DNA of 64,000 nucleotides from the NCBI RefSeq assembly GCF_004331735.1, contig NZ_SJSO01000018.1, positions 58,501 through 122,500 on the forward strand, in the 5' to 3' direction. Source of the stretch: Pedobacter psychrodurus. Lineage in GTDB: Bacteria > Bacteroidota > Bacteroidia > Sphingobacteriales > Sphingobacteriaceae. The translations under genes and the position numbers were made by a program. Below are positions 1-9,374 of the stretch, piece by piece. The first letter of the stretch is position 1. Each line of letters starts with the position of its first letter. The notes under the pieces were generated by a model. It had not been told where the DNA came from. It ran no database searches and saw only the letters and a program-made list of their open reading frames with translations.

Positions 1-3
1 CGC

Positions 4-477
4 ATGAAATTTAAACCTTTAGCTTTAATTGTTAATATAGCCATCCCACTGGGTGTTGGTGCTTTAGGAGGATGGGCAACCGCGCAGTCGGTTAAAACAT
101 GGTACCCAACCTTAAACAAACCATCCTTTAATCCACCAAACTGGCTCTTTGCTCCTGTTTGGACTACACTTTATGTACTTATTGGGATTGCAGCTTATTT
201 GGTGTGGATAAAACGCGATAAAATTGTTCATTTCCCACGAACAGTTGCCATTTACCTTATTCAGTTAATTTTAAATTTAGGCTGGTCTTTCATTTTCTTT
301 TACCTGCATGAGGTAGGCTTTGCCCTGGCTGAAATTATTTTATTGTTGATTTTCATTGTCATCAATGCATCCATGTTCTATAAAATAAATAAATGGGCGG
401 GTTTAATATTTATTCCCTACATCCTTTGGGTAACTTTTGCATCATTTTTAACGTACAACATTTTCATATTGAACTAA
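4..477 (+). CDS. TspO/MBR family membrane protein (tryptophan-rich sensory protein)
   Basis: 157-residue, five-helix integral membrane protein of the TspO/peripheral benzodiazepine receptor family. The family signature is visible near residues 40-60: NKPSFNPPNW followed by a Trp/Pro-rich first loop and PVWTTLY. The length is typical of bacterial TspO. The family binds tetrapyrroles and sterol-like ligands and has been linked to porphyrin breakdown and stress signalling; the ligand here is unknown. The ATG lies three bases into the window, so upstream control cannot be seen. The patatin gene follows 27 bp downstream on the same strand. Confidence 0.9.
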   Translation: MKFKPLALIVNIAIPLGVGALGGWATAQSVKTWYPTLNKPSFNPPNWLFAPVWTTLYVLIGIAAYLVWIKRDKIVHFPRTVAIYLIQLILNLGWSFIFFYLHEVGFALAEIILLLIFIVINASMFYKINKWAGLIFIPYILWVTFASFLTYNIFILN

Positions 478-504
478 TTTAAAAGAAAACCTTATTTTTA
501 GGGA

Positions 505-2823
505 GTGGTAGCTTTTAAAAGATCTTTGCTGATACTCTTCGTTTTGTGCTGTAACCAATTGCAGGCGCAAAAGGTAGGTCTTGTGTTTAGTGGTGGTGGC
601 GCAAAAGGATTAGCGCACATTGGTACGTTAAAGGCTTTGGAAGAAAACCATATCCCTATCGATTACATTACAGGCACATCGATGGGTGGTATTGTTGGCG
701 CCATGTATGCTGCAGGTTATAGCCCTAAGCAGATAGAAAAAATTGCACTAAGTAACGACTTCCAAAATTGGTTAAATGGGCGATACACCAGCGATTACAC
801 CTATTATTTCCAAAAAAATGCGCCCAATGCCTCCATGCTTACCGCAAAAGTGGCTATTGATACGGGTTTTCATTTTAGTTTTCGCTCTAACCTGATTAAT
901 GATATTCCATTAAATTTTGCCTTTCTTGAACTTTTCGCTCAGGCTTCTGCCGTTTCTAAAGATAATTTCGATAATCTTTTTGTTCCCTATCGCTGTATGG
1001 TTGCCGATGTGCTTTCGCAAAAAAGTATTACAGTAAGCAAGGGGAGTTTAGCAGAAGCAGTAAGGGCAACCATGACGGTTCCTATTATCTACCGTCCGAT
1101 TAAACTAGATGGAAAATATGTATTTGACGGGGGCCTGTACAATAATTTCCCTGCCGATGTAATGGAAAGAGAATTTAAACCTGATTTTGTAATCGGCGCC
1201 AATGTTTCTTCAAAAACCTACAACGAATACCCTAAAAACATCGACGATCGTTTAATGAACCGTTTTTTGGTATACATGTTTCTATCCAAATCGGATTCTA
1301 CCATGATCGGGAAAAATGGTGTATACATACAGCCCAATTTGGCTACTTACAGTGTAACTAATTTTGCACCGGTAGAAGAGCTGATAAAAAAAGGCTATGA
1401 TGCAACAATAGCCGATATGCCAAGAATTAAAGCTTTAATCAGCAAAAGAGTGAGCGATGAGGAACTGGCACAAAGAAGGGAAAAATTTAATTCAAAAAAA
1501 CCAGATCTAAAATTCAGCAACATCATCGTAACAGGTGTAAACAGCCAGCAAAAAAAATATGTAGAAAGGCTTTTTAAGAGCGATAAAGTTACTTTTAACC
1601 TGCAAGATATTAAACGCGGGTATTATAAGCTGGTTGCCGACCAAACTTTCGAAACGGTGTATCCTAAAATTTCTTATCAAGCTGCAACAGATAGTTATAC
1701 TTTTGAGGTAGTAGCACAGCCGAAAAAGAGTTTCAAACTCGAATTAGGTGGCAATATCTCTACAAGACCCATCAGCAATGTTTTTTTGGGTGCCCAGTAC
1801 AATTACCTCAACCGAAAATCTTACACTTTTGGAACTAGCTTTTACTCTGGCCGTTTTTACGAGTCGGTACAGGTAAATGGCCGGGTAGATTATCCAACCA
1901 AACTCCCCTTATTTCTAGCTGCCGAGTTAACGTATAATCACTGGAATTTCTTTAATACCAGCCAGATATTTATCGAAAACCCCCGCCCTATTTACATCGA
2001 ACAATCAGACCGGAAAATTGATCTCATGATGGGAGTGCCCTTAAATTACAACACCAAAATTGTTCTTCATGCTACCTTTATCAACAACAATGACCGTTAC
2101 AGCCCAAATAAAACTTTTGCCGTAGGCGATTTATTGGATCAAACCATATTTAATGGTTTCAGAGGCTCGTTAAACTTCGAAAAAAATTCGCTGAACAGAA
2201 AACAATATGCCACCAATGGTCAAAGCTTTTCGTTAAGTTTTAATTACACTACCGGCCGCGAAAATTATAATCCAGGTAATATTTTCCGCAACACCGCTGG
2301 TTTTGTGAAAATTCCGGGCAGTAGCCGGTTGCATCAATGGGGCAGCATAAAGCTTACTCAGGAAAACTACTTTTTACACGTTAAAAAATATACTTTGGGC
2401 TATATTGTTGAAGGCGTTATTTCGAACCAACCGTTATTTAGCAATTATTATGCAACACTTTTAACCGCTCCTGCCTTTTACCCCCTGCAAGATAGCCGCT
2501 CGTTATTTCTTGATAAGTTTAGAGCAACCACCTACGCGGCTGGTGGAATAAAAAACATTTATAATGTCAAAAAAAATCTAGACTTTAGATTAGAAGGTTA
2601 TTTATTTTTACCGCATAAAGAGTTTGAGCTGAATAATTTCCAGGATATAAATTATGCGAAGCCCATTACAAAAATACGTTATGCAGGTACTGCTGGCTTA
2701 GTTTATCACTCACCTCTGGGGCCTGTTAGCTTAAGTTATAATTTATATAATGATGCCGTTAAAAGAAATGGTGTATTATTGCATATCGGTTATTTAATTT
2801 ACAATAAACGTTCTATCGAATGA
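505..2823 (+). CDS. Patatin-like phospholipase with C-terminal outer-membrane barrel
   Basis: 772-residue protein with a signal peptide (cleavage about residue 21, LQAQ). The patatin domain has the oxyanion loop SGGGAKG (29-35), nucleophile GTSMGG with Ser59, and FDGG with Asp208 as the second member of the Ser-Asp dyad. A POTRA-like linker starts around residue 335, and a surface-antigen/BamA-type barrel fills the last ~370 residues. The architecture matches PlpD-type (type Vd) proteins, in which the barrel exports or anchors the lipase. The start is GTG at 505; no ATG lies between it and the signal peptide. The next gene overlaps the stop by four bases, implying translational coupling. Confidence 0.9.
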   Translation: MVAFKRSLLILFVLCCNQLQAQKVGLVFSGGGAKGLAHIGTLKALEENHIPIDYITGTSMGGIVGAMYAAGYSPKQIEKIALSNDFQNWLNGRYTSDYTYYFQKNAPNASMLTAKVAIDTGFHFSFRSNLINDIPLNFAFLELFAQASAVSKDNFDNLFVPYRCMVADVLSQKSITVSKGSLAEAVRATMTVPIIYRPIKLDGKYVFDGGLYNNFPADVMEREFKPDFVIGANVSSKTYNEYPKNIDDRLMNRFLVYMFLSKSDSTMIGKNGVYIQPNLATYSVTNFAPVEELIKKGYDATIADMPRIKALISKRVSDEELAQRREKFNSKKPDLKFSNIIVTGVNSQQKKYVERLFKSDKVTFNLQDIKRGYYKLVADQTFETVYPKISYQAATDSYTFEVVAQPKKSFKLELGGNISTRPISNVFLGAQYNYLNRKSYTFGTSFYSGRFYESVQVNGRVDYPTKLPLFLAAELTYNHWNFFNTSQIFIENPRPIYIEQSDRKIDLMMGVPLNYNTKIVLHATFINNNDRYSPNKTFAVGDLLDQTIFNGFRGSLNFEKNSLNRKQYATNGQSFSLSFNYTTGRENYNPGNIFRNTAGFVKIPGSSRLHQWGSIKLTQENYFLHVKKYTLGYIVEGVISNQPLFSNYYATLLTAPAFYPLQDSRSLFLDKFRATTYAAGGIKNIYNVKKNLDFRLEGYLFLPHKEFELNNFQDINYAKPITKIRYAGTAGLVYHSPLGPVSLSYNLYNDAVKRNGVLLHIGYLIYNKRSIE

Positions 2824-3350
2824 AACGAATCTTACTCATGCTTTCACTGTGTTTAATCGGGCTTTTCAGCTTTGCACAAACCGCAGCAATTAATAATTTT
2901 CTGGTAAAAGAGAATTTGCTTAAAAACAATAAGTTGGCCATTATAGCCGCCGATTCGTTAAACAACCCGAACGAAAATATAAACGGAACCTACACTTTTA
3001 GTGTAAGTGGTTTTACACAGGTATTAAAATTTAACGATGGCATAGCCGTGCTACCGTTGCCAATTGATAAATCTACTTTCGTTTATATTAAACATCAAAA
3101 CGACTCTGGCACACACAGCAAACTGGTGTATGTTTACAAAAAAGATACCGATTTAAGTCCATATGCAATAAATAGTTTATGGCTCTTCCTCATTCCTATT
3201 GTACTGGTTATTATTGCCTTTGCTTTCCGCAAACTCATCATATTTGTGGTAATTGTTTTTCTGGTATTTGTGTATTTTAACCACAGCAATGGCTTAAACC
3301 TTTCTACCTTTTTCGAAAGTATATTCGATGGGTTAAAAAATCTCCTGTGA
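2820..3350 (+). CDS. Small secreted/membrane protein of unknown function
   Basis: 176 residues. A signal peptide (MKRILLMLSLCLIGLFSFAQ) is followed by a ~95-residue extracytoplasmic part and two C-terminal hydrophobic segments (about 121-136 and 138-153). The ATG overlaps the stop of the phospholipase gene as ATGA, so it is probably made together with that protein. No family is recognised. An accessory role to the patatin/barrel protein is only suggested by the overlap. Confidence 0.75.
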   Translation: MKRILLMLSLCLIGLFSFAQTAAINNFLVKENLLKNNKLAIIAADSLNNPNENINGTYTFSVSGFTQVLKFNDGIAVLPLPIDKSTFVYIKHQNDSGTHSKLVYVYKKDTDLSPYAINSLWLFLIPIVLVIIAFAFRKLIIFVVIVFLVFVYFNHSNGLNLSTFFESIFDGLKNLL

Positions 3351-4020
3351 TGTTTTTGAACTAATTTTTACCATGAATCGTCATTGCGAGGCTGGATAAG
3401 CGCGTGCCGAAGCAATCTTATTCCATAAATTCTATTATTTTTTTTAGGAAAGCAATACTTGTGTTACTTCGGTTATACCCGTCCCGCCCTTTGCTTAATC
3501 CCGATAGATAAACTGGTAAATAAAACTATACTCAAATCGGGATAACGCTGTCGGTCGGGTTTATCTTGGTTAGTTCCTTTGTCAAAACCGTCATCGCTGA
3601 CGCTTTTTCAGCCGACGAAGCGATCTTATGCCATAAATCTTATTACTTTTTTAGAAAAGCAATACCTGTGGTGCTTCGGTTATATCAGCCCCGCCCTTTG
3701 CTTAATTCCGATAGATAAACTGGTAAATAAAACTATACTCAAATCGGGATAACGCTGTCGGTCGGGTTTATTTCACCACAGATAGCAGCACTATTGTAGC
3801 TTCCTAAGCCGGATCGAAGCGAGATGCCGATATTTCAATCGGCAGAAGCGGGAGCGGGACTACAGAGGATGAGTAGCTTCTGCAACTGCCTTCCAAAAAA
3901 ATAAAAATCTAGTTTCATAGGCCTGCGCTCACGCTCGTTTCTAACGGGTGTGAAAATAACAAATCGTTTTTTAACGATTCACCATTACCTTTTTACTAAA
4001 ATTTTTAGTAAATTTGATTT
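3351..4020. repeat. Gene-free stretch with a tandem duplication of a composite palindromic repeat
   Basis: No gene is visible in these 670 bp. Two near-identical copies of a ~185-bp block lie head to tail at about 3379-3564 and 3589-3771. Each has a CGTCAT...GACGAAGC-type half-palindrome, a T-tract with an AAAGCAATAC core, and a 65-bp segment ending in GTCGGTCGGG that is almost unchanged between copies. At 3818-3862 a third motif (GATCGAAGCGAGATGCC, then GCAGAAGCGGGAGCGGG) recurs inverted at about 37429-37480. These are dispersed extragenic elements rather than decayed genes. Confidence 0.8.
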
Positions 4021-4590
4021 ATGGAAAATCTATTTTTAGTGTGTTTAGTCCCTCCTGTTTCTATTACGGAAGACATCGATGAAATTAGAACATACATTTC
4101 AGAGAAATTTAACGTACATGAATCATTAAAACGGCCTGCACACATCACCTTATACCCTCCGGTAAAGCTGTCGGCATACGAGGCAGAAAAAAGCTTTTTT
4201 AAAGCTTTAACAGATGCTTCTTTCAGTCAGCCCTTTATACAGGTACTCAGAAACTTCAACTCATTTCCAGAGCATACCTTTTATCTCGACGTTGAGCAAA
4301 ATGAGGGACTTATGACGCTGGAAAAACAGATAAGTAAAGCATTACAACCTTTAAAATTGCTAGAGAAAAAAGAAAAATTTAATCCGCATTTAACTTTGGC
4401 ATTCAGAGATGTAAAACCACCCATTTTCAAACAGATTGCTACCGAATTTAAAGACCGTAAATTTAAACGCGAATTCTCGGTTTCATCCTTTTCTGTTTAC
4501 AAACACATGGATAAAAAATGGCAACCCTTTAAAGAATTCTCTTTTAAAAATCCCGATACAAAACCTAAAGCATTAAGCCTTTTTGGTTAA
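4021..4590 (+). CDS. 2'-5' RNA ligase / LigT-like phosphodiesterase family protein
   Basis: 189-residue soluble protein with the two H-x-T motifs that define the 2H phosphoesterase superfamily: HITL at His41 and HLTL at His123, separated by a typical distance. Members act on 2',5'- or 2',3'-cyclic phosphodiester bonds in RNA or nucleotides; the true substrate of this branch is not known. The ATG start is preceded by an AT-rich stretch with no strong ribosome-binding site. The stop abuts the stop of the convergent TamA-like gene, with no spacer. Confidence 0.85.
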   Translation: MENLFLVCLVPPVSITEDIDEIRTYISEKFNVHESLKRPAHITLYPPVKLSAYEAEKSFFKALTDASFSQPFIQVLRNFNSFPEHTFYLDVEQNEGLMTLEKQISKALQPLKLLEKKEKFNPHLTLAFRDVKPPIFKQIATEFKDRKFKREFSVSSFSVYKHMDKKWQPFKEFSFKNPDTKPKALSLFG

Positions 4591-7023
4591 TTAGAATGGC
4601 ATACCAATACCAAAGTTGTATTGTATAAAACGATAGGTATCAGGCCCGTGTGTTGAGTTATAACTATTTTTAAAATCTCTGGCTCCAGATAAAAATTTGC
4701 TGATTACCCATTGGTCTGATCCTACAAACTGAGGGTCTTTAAGTTTCAGTCCAACATCAAACCTGAAAACAAAATACTGCACGTCATATCTTAATCCAAC
4801 ACCAGTACCAATAGCAATTTGCTGGGCTAATTTACTCAGCTTAAACACGGTTAGTTCATCCAGTTCTGGAACTTCTAGCGTAATCGACTCACCCCTGCGG
4901 ATATTCCAGATATTACCGGCATCAACAAACGCGGCTCCTTTTAAAGTTGCACCGAAAAATTTTCGGGCAACCGTAAATCGGTATTCGAAATTAGTTTCAA
5001 TCCGTAAAGTACCCAATTGATCTAGTCCAAAAACTGCCTTTCGCACTTCATCACTTGCAAGTACCTGTCTATTATAGTTACCAGGACCAATCGTTCTGGC
5101 CTGCCAGGCCCTCAAGCCGTTTGATCCACCAGCGAAAAATTGCTTTTCGAAAGGAATACCAGTTAAAACTGAATTACCATAAGCATAGGCTATTCCAGTG
5201 TTTAAACGTGCAATAAATTGCCTTTCGCCACCCAAATGTTTATACCACCTAATATCTACCTCTGGCCTGGTGTACTGATTAAAAGGCAAGCCTAATATCT
5301 TTGCCGGATCTCCGTTTGCCGGATCATGTTTAGCACCGGTTAGTTTAGATATGCCTTGCAACATATTGCCTGCGATATCTATTCCTGCCCTTAAATAAAC
5401 AAAAGTTCTCAGCTGGTTTAACTTATCAGCATTCAGCGTGTACGTATATTTCATCCCCAGTGTTAAATCTTTACGATCGAGCAATGACGAATAATAAAGG
5501 TTATTAAACCTTGTAACTGCATCCACATTTGTAGTATCGAGGTTACCAAAACGGTATTCAAAATTTAATGGGGTAAAGGAGTGCAGCTTAGATTTAGTTT
5601 CAAACCAATCATAAGTAATGGAGTTGATAAAAATCCTCCTTACCGAAACATCTTTTTGTAAGGCATAAATGTAACTCGTTGCAAAGGTAGTGTGCGGCAT
5701 TCCATTTCCACCTAATACCGGGTTATAGAAAGGGATCATCAATCTTGGTACCGAAATACTGGCACTTATTGAAAAATCGCGCTGATAAATATCACTAAAA
5801 ACCTTAGCCCCGTTACCGATACGCGATTGCAAACCACCCTTTACCTGAAGTTCAAATCGCTCTGCTCCTCTGAAAATGTTGTTATTGGTATAAGTATTTC
5901 CGATGGTAAATCCTACTGTACCTCCATTAAACGGTACCTCGCCCTCCACGCGGTTACTCATTACCTTTTGGGGGGTAAGCAAAATAATAGCGTTGATTTT
6001 ATTAGAGGTACTATCTCTTCTGAAATAATCGATCTTTACATTTTTGAAAACATTTAGCTCATATAAGCGATCGTAAGTGAGGTTTTCATTGCGGATATCA
6101 TAAAGGTCACCTTGCTTCAGAAAATCGTAACGAACGATCGGATTACGCCTGTACCGCTTAGAGAAATCGGTATAAATAATCCCATTCAAAGTATCTTTGC
6201 TTAATTTATATCTTGCCGAATCAGGCAAACCATCAGGATTTGGCGCAATTAACAAATGCGTATAACCAATGTTAAACTGCTTATGCGGGCCATTTGCTGG
6301 ATCTGTTACATTAAGATTTAAATCTATTTTGTTAGTTTTAGAGCTTGGTTCGGCACCATATACATCAAAATTTACATAAGGTCTTAAGAAATAGAAGTAC
6401 CCATTTTCTTTCATAATGCGATAAATCTGCTCTCTCTCATAAGTTAAAGAGTCTTCATCGTACTGCATTCCCTTGTGCAAATGCGTCATTTTAGCCTTAT
6501 TCGATTCGTAAAGGTTTCTAATATTTGCATTTGGGATAGAATCGGAAAGTTTCTCAATAAAATAAGCAGGCCCAGGTTTTGCACTGAATACAACTTCGGC
6601 CTTTTTATCTGCAATCTTTATGGCAGAAGTTACTTCAGCCTGGCGGTAGCCCTTACTTTTTAAAAACTTCTGTATCTGTGTTCTGGAAATTTCGACCAAT
6701 GTACTATCCAAAATAGCTGGCGGTGTACCAAATGGCTTAATATCACTGGTTTTATACCGACCATCTTTTGTATTAAACAAATTGTACAAAGGCACATTGA
6801 TGCTCAACTTCGATGCTGGCCTGATATCTTTCTGAACATAATTGTAAGCCTGTTCTTCAAATTTAGTATCAACACTATCAATAGTTACCTTTTTCACTAT
6901 CGATTGATAGTCGGCAATGTATTTAGTTGATGAGCAGGCCTGAATTAAAACAATAATAAATAGTAATATTGCAGTGCTTTTCAGTTTAATATTTATTGAG
7001 TTTTGGTATGCTTTCAAAATCAC
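4591..7023 (-). CDS. BamA/TamA family outer-membrane lipoprotein (TamL-like)
   Basis: About 810 residues. The N-terminus has a hydrophobic signal and lipobox-like LIQACSS (Cys30), suggesting a lipid-anchored Omp85 protein. POTRA-like repeats follow (roughly residues 60-360), then a C-terminal 16-strand surface-antigen barrel ending in Phe (IGMPF). In Bacteroidota, TamL lipoproteins of this kind pair with TamB-like proteins for envelope assembly or lipid transfer. No ATG lies upstream of the signal peptide; the GTG at 7023 is the best start and overlaps the divergent methyltransferase start by 16 bp. The TamB partner is not in the window. Confidence 0.85.
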   Translation of the reverse strand: MILKAYQNSINIKLKSTAILLFIIVLIQACSSTKYIADYQSIVKKVTIDSVDTKFEEQAYNYVQKDIRPASKLSINVPLYNLFNTKDGRYKTSDIKPFGTPPAILDSTLVEISRTQIQKFLKSKGYRQAEVTSAIKIADKKAEVVFSAKPGPAYFIEKLSDSIPNANIRNLYESNKAKMTHLHKGMQYDEDSLTYEREQIYRIMKENGYFYFLRPYVNFDVYGAEPSSKTNKIDLNLNVTDPANGPHKQFNIGYTHLLIAPNPDGLPDSARYKLSKDTLNGIIYTDFSKRYRRNPIVRYDFLKQGDLYDIRNENLTYDRLYELNVFKNVKIDYFRRDSTSNKINAIILLTPQKVMSNRVEGEVPFNGGTVGFTIGNTYTNNNIFRGAERFELQVKGGLQSRIGNGAKVFSDIYQRDFSISASISVPRLMIPFYNPVLGGNGMPHTTFATSYIYALQKDVSVRRIFINSITYDWFETKSKLHSFTPLNFEYRFGNLDTTNVDAVTRFNNLYYSSLLDRKDLTLGMKYTYTLNADKLNQLRTFVYLRAGIDIAGNMLQGISKLTGAKHDPANGDPAKILGLPFNQYTRPEVDIRWYKHLGGERQFIARLNTGIAYAYGNSVLTGIPFEKQFFAGGSNGLRAWQARTIGPGNYNRQVLASDEVRKAVFGLDQLGTLRIETNFEYRFTVARKFFGATLKGAAFVDAGNIWNIRRGESITLEVPELDELTVFKLSKLAQQIAIGTGVGLRYDVQYFVFRFDVGLKLKDPQFVGSDQWVISKFLSGARDFKNSYNSTHGPDTYRFIQYNFGIGMPF

Positions 7024-7754
7024 AGATTAGTTTTATAAAGTCGTTACATCAAAAAAAATACCGTAAAGAGCATGGTTTATTTATTGTTGAAGGTATAAAA
7101 TCCATAAAAGAATTTTTTCAATCAAGCTACCAGATCCATACTATATTTTACAACAGCGAACAATACAATTTGTTACCCAAATTGCCTGCAAATATAAACT
7201 TATTTGAAGTAAAGAACGCTGAATTAGATAAGATTAGTACGCTGCAAACGCCACAAGGCTTTTTAGCGCTGGTACATATCCCCAAAAACAAAGAATTAGC
7301 ATTAAAAGCGCTAAAAAATCAGTTCACTTTGGTTTTAGATGGTGTTCAGGATCCGGGTAATATGGGCACCATTATCAGAACGGCAGATTGGTTTGGCTTT
7401 AAAAATATCATCTGCTCTGCAGACTGTGTAGAAGTATTTAATCCAAAAACCGTACAAGCTACGATGGGCTCTCTGGCCAGGATAAATATTTACGAAGCAG
7501 ATTTACCAGCATTATTGGAGCAAAATACCATTCCTGTATTTGGGGCATTATTAGATGGCGTATCGATTTACAAAACGCAATGGGGAGCTGAAGGATTGGT
7601 GATTTTAGGCAATGAAGGAAAGGGAATATCGGCAGAAGTGATCAAAAAAATAAATAAGCCGGTAACCATTCCGAGAATTGGCGAGGCCGAATCGTTAAAC
7701 GTGGCCGTAAGTGCGGCAATCTTTTGTGCTGAGTTAGTGCGAGTTCGAAATTAA
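7008..7754 (+). CDS. TrmH/SpoU family RNA 2'-O-methyltransferase
   Basis: 248 residues from the ATG at 7008; an in-frame TTG lies four codons upstream. The N-terminal RNA-binding (SpoU_sub_bind) part is followed by the SPOUT knot motifs DPGNMGTIIRTADWFG (motif 1), LGNEGKGIS (motif 2) and SLNVAVSAAI (motif 3). These make the AdoMet-binding trefoil and identify a ribose 2'-O-methyltransferase acting on rRNA or tRNA; the target nucleotide cannot be told from sequence. Its 5' end overlaps the 5' end of the divergent TamA-like gene. Confidence 0.9.
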   Translation: MLSKSQISFIKSLHQKKYRKEHGLFIVEGIKSIKEFFQSSYQIHTIFYNSEQYNLLPKLPANINLFEVKNAELDKISTLQTPQGFLALVHIPKNKELALKALKNQFTLVLDGVQDPGNMGTIIRTADWFGFKNIICSADCVEVFNPKTVQATMGSLARINIYEADLPALLEQNTIPVFGALLDGVSIYKTQWGAEGLVILGNEGKGISAEVIKKINKPVTIPRIGEAESLNVAVSAAIFCAELVRVRN

Positions 7755-7766
7755 ATTGAGATATTA

Positions 7767-7797
7767 TTTGCGGGCTAACTAATAATTGCTATTTTTG
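7767..7797 (+). promoter_or_regulatory. Bacteroidota-type promoter of the tRNA-Cys gene
   Basis: TTTG at 7767-7770, a 19-bp spacer, then TATTTTTG at 7790-7797. This fits the -33 TTTG / -7 TAnnTTTG consensus of the Bacteroidota housekeeping sigma factor, with consensus spacing. Transcription should start near 7803, about ten bases before the mature tRNA. It is the best-matching promoter seen in the window. Confidence 0.7.
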
Positions 7798-7813
7798 CAG
7801 CCTTGAATTTAAG

Positions 7814-7887
7814 GGTCGAGTGGCCGAGTGGCTAGGCAGAGGTCTGCAAAACCTTCTACAGCGGTTCGAATCCGCTCTCGACCTCCA
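7814..7887 (+). tRNA. tRNA-Cys (GCA)
   Basis: Cloverleaf read directly: acceptor stem GGTCGAG/CTCGACC, D arm GCC...GGC, anticodon stem GAGGT/ACCTT with loop CTGCAAA (anticodon GCA), four-base variable loop, T arm AGCGG TTCGAAT CCGCT. The discriminator base is T, as expected for tRNA-Cys, and CCA is encoded at 7885-7887. It is followed 34 bp later by a 56-codon gene that may share its transcript. Confidence 0.97.
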
Positions 7888-7921
7888 TTTGTACAAATAA
7901 AATAATTAAAAGGTTATTACC

Positions 7922-8092
7922 ATGGCAGTTACCAGATTAAAAAGAAAAGACAGAAGAAATAAAAATACAGCTCACCAAGAGGTAGCATTTTTAAAGAGAG
8001 CAACTAACATTGAGTTAGGAAGCCGCTCTGCACAACCTAAAAACGATCAATTAGCTAAAAACAATGCTGTTTTAGCTGCTTTGGCAAAATAG
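7922..8092 (+). CDS. Short basic conserved-type protein (56 aa)
   Basis: A 56-codon frame, ATG at 7922 to TAG at 8092, preceded by AAAAGG nine bases upstream of the ATG. The N-terminus is strongly basic (RLKRKDRRNKN) and the C-terminal half is Ala/Leu/Asn-rich with no hydrophobic segment, suggesting a nucleic-acid-associated small protein. It sits between tRNA-Cys and a clear terminator, so it is probably transcribed with or just after the tRNA. No named family is recognised. Confidence 0.7.
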   Translation: MAVTRLKRKDRRNKNTAHQEVAFLKRATNIELGSRSAQPKNDQLAKNNAVLAALAK

Positions 8093-8120
8093 TTTTTAGA
8101 AATTTCTTCTTAAAGAATTT

Positions 8121-8153
8121 AAAGCATCCTTCTGATCAAAGGATGCTTTTTTT
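8121..8153 (+). terminator. Intrinsic terminator after the small basic gene
   Basis: Perfect 9-bp stem (AAAGCATCC / GGATGCTTT) with an 11-base loop followed by a run of seven T. It closes the tRNA-Cys/56-codon unit. Confidence 0.85.
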
Positions 8154-8207
8154 ATGACTGAAAAATCGGGATAATCTTTAAATTTGAAAACAGCGAAAGG
8201 TAAAACC

Positions 8208-8873
8208 ATGAATCTGACAGAAACGCTTTCAAAACTAGAATCGCTCGGCGAAGAGAAAATCCGTGCCATGCACATTAAAAATGGCGCAAGAGAAAACATT
8301 TTTGGCGTTAAAATGGGCGACATCAGGGCTATGGCCAAAAAGATCAAAACAGATCATGAACTTGCACTTCAACTCTGGGAAACTGAAAATATCGATGCAA
8401 GATTACTTGCCATCTTAATCTTGAAGCCAAAAGCACTATCTGCAGCACAAATAGAGCAGATGGTAGCCTCAGAAAATTTTACCTGGGCAGCTGATTGGTT
8501 TTACAATTACATCGTTAAAGAATACCCCGATAAGGAACAATTCAGGGAAAAGTGGATGAATTCGGGAAATATTATGCTGGCCCGTGCAGGCTGGAGCCTA
8601 ACTAGCGGCAGGGTAACCAGAGCGCCTGAAGGAATAGACATCTCGGGAATTCTTGACCGGATTGAAACGGAAATTACAGATACTGCGCCTGAAGTACAAT
8701 GGACCATGAATTCGACATTGGCTCAAATTGGAATTAACCATCCGGAATACAGAAAACGGGCCTTGGAAATAGGTGAAAAACTGGGCATATACCGTGATTA
8801 TCCAGTTTCAAAAGGTTGCACCTCGCCCTTCGCCCCCATTTGGATTAATGAAATGGTAAGCCGGCAGAAGTAG
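8208..8873 (+). CDS. DNA alkylation repair enzyme-like protein (AlkD/HEAT-repeat family)
   Basis: 221 residues from the ATG at 8208; a TTG eight codons upstream is a less likely start. The protein is all-helical, with repeated helix pairs typical of PF08713 (for example NIFGVKMGDIRAMAKKI near residue 30 and WAADWFYNYIVKEYP near residue 97). AlkD-type members are HEAT-like glycosylases that excise cationic N3/N7-alkyl purines. The family has catalytic and non-catalytic branches, so activity here is not assured. The gene is monocistronic. Confidence 0.8.
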   Translation: MNLTETLSKLESLGEEKIRAMHIKNGARENIFGVKMGDIRAMAKKIKTDHELALQLWETENIDARLLAILILKPKALSAAQIEQMVASENFTWAADWFYNYIVKEYPDKEQFREKWMNSGNIMLARAGWSLTSGRVTRAPEGIDISGILDRIETEITDTAPEVQWTMNSTLAQIGINHPEYRKRALEIGEKLGIYRDYPVSKGCTSPFAPIWINEMVSRQK

Positions 8874-9374
8874 TTATTTAGCCCGTAGCGCAACATGTTT
8901 TCGATTAGTGAAGGTCTTCGATAGGCTATCAATTACAGACTCCAATATAGTGGTCGTCTTTCCCGCGCAGGCGGGAATCTTAAAGCGCTTGCATTACGAT
9001 TCCCAATCAAGTTGGGAATGACGAACCGCCAAAACCTGTCATCCAACTCCTTTGTTTTTGGCTAAAAACTGATCCCTGCCAACAACAAACCCACTTAAAC
9101 AACTGAAAATCAAATGAATACAAAAAAAGCATTGTATTGATTTATAAAATAATTAACTACAAGGATGGCTTGAAAAGCATATTACCAGCACAAACCTTTC
9201 ATTATAAACCCGATAGTAGCGTAAAACCCGCAGGCGAGGAACGAGCCAAGGCTTTGAAGCGATAGCGGGACTATCACAGCCCATGGAATGCTGACATTCA
9301 TTTCCAAAACCTGAAAATTAAAAATAGTCTGGTTACAATGCTTTCAAATAATCAGTTTAAAGCATAGATTACGT
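8874..9374. repeat. Gene-free stretch with dispersed hairpin repeat
   Basis: No gene is visible. Positions 8991-9025 carry a hairpin element (GCATTACGA, then TTCCCAA TCAAG TTGGGAA, then TGACGAA) that recurs almost identically at 37902-37936 and 38085-38119. A second hairpin, TCCCGC GCAG GCGGGA, lies at about 8961-8976. Near 9205-9275 is a diverged relative of the GAAGCG...GCGGGA elements seen at 3.8 and 37.4 kb. Confidence 0.7.
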
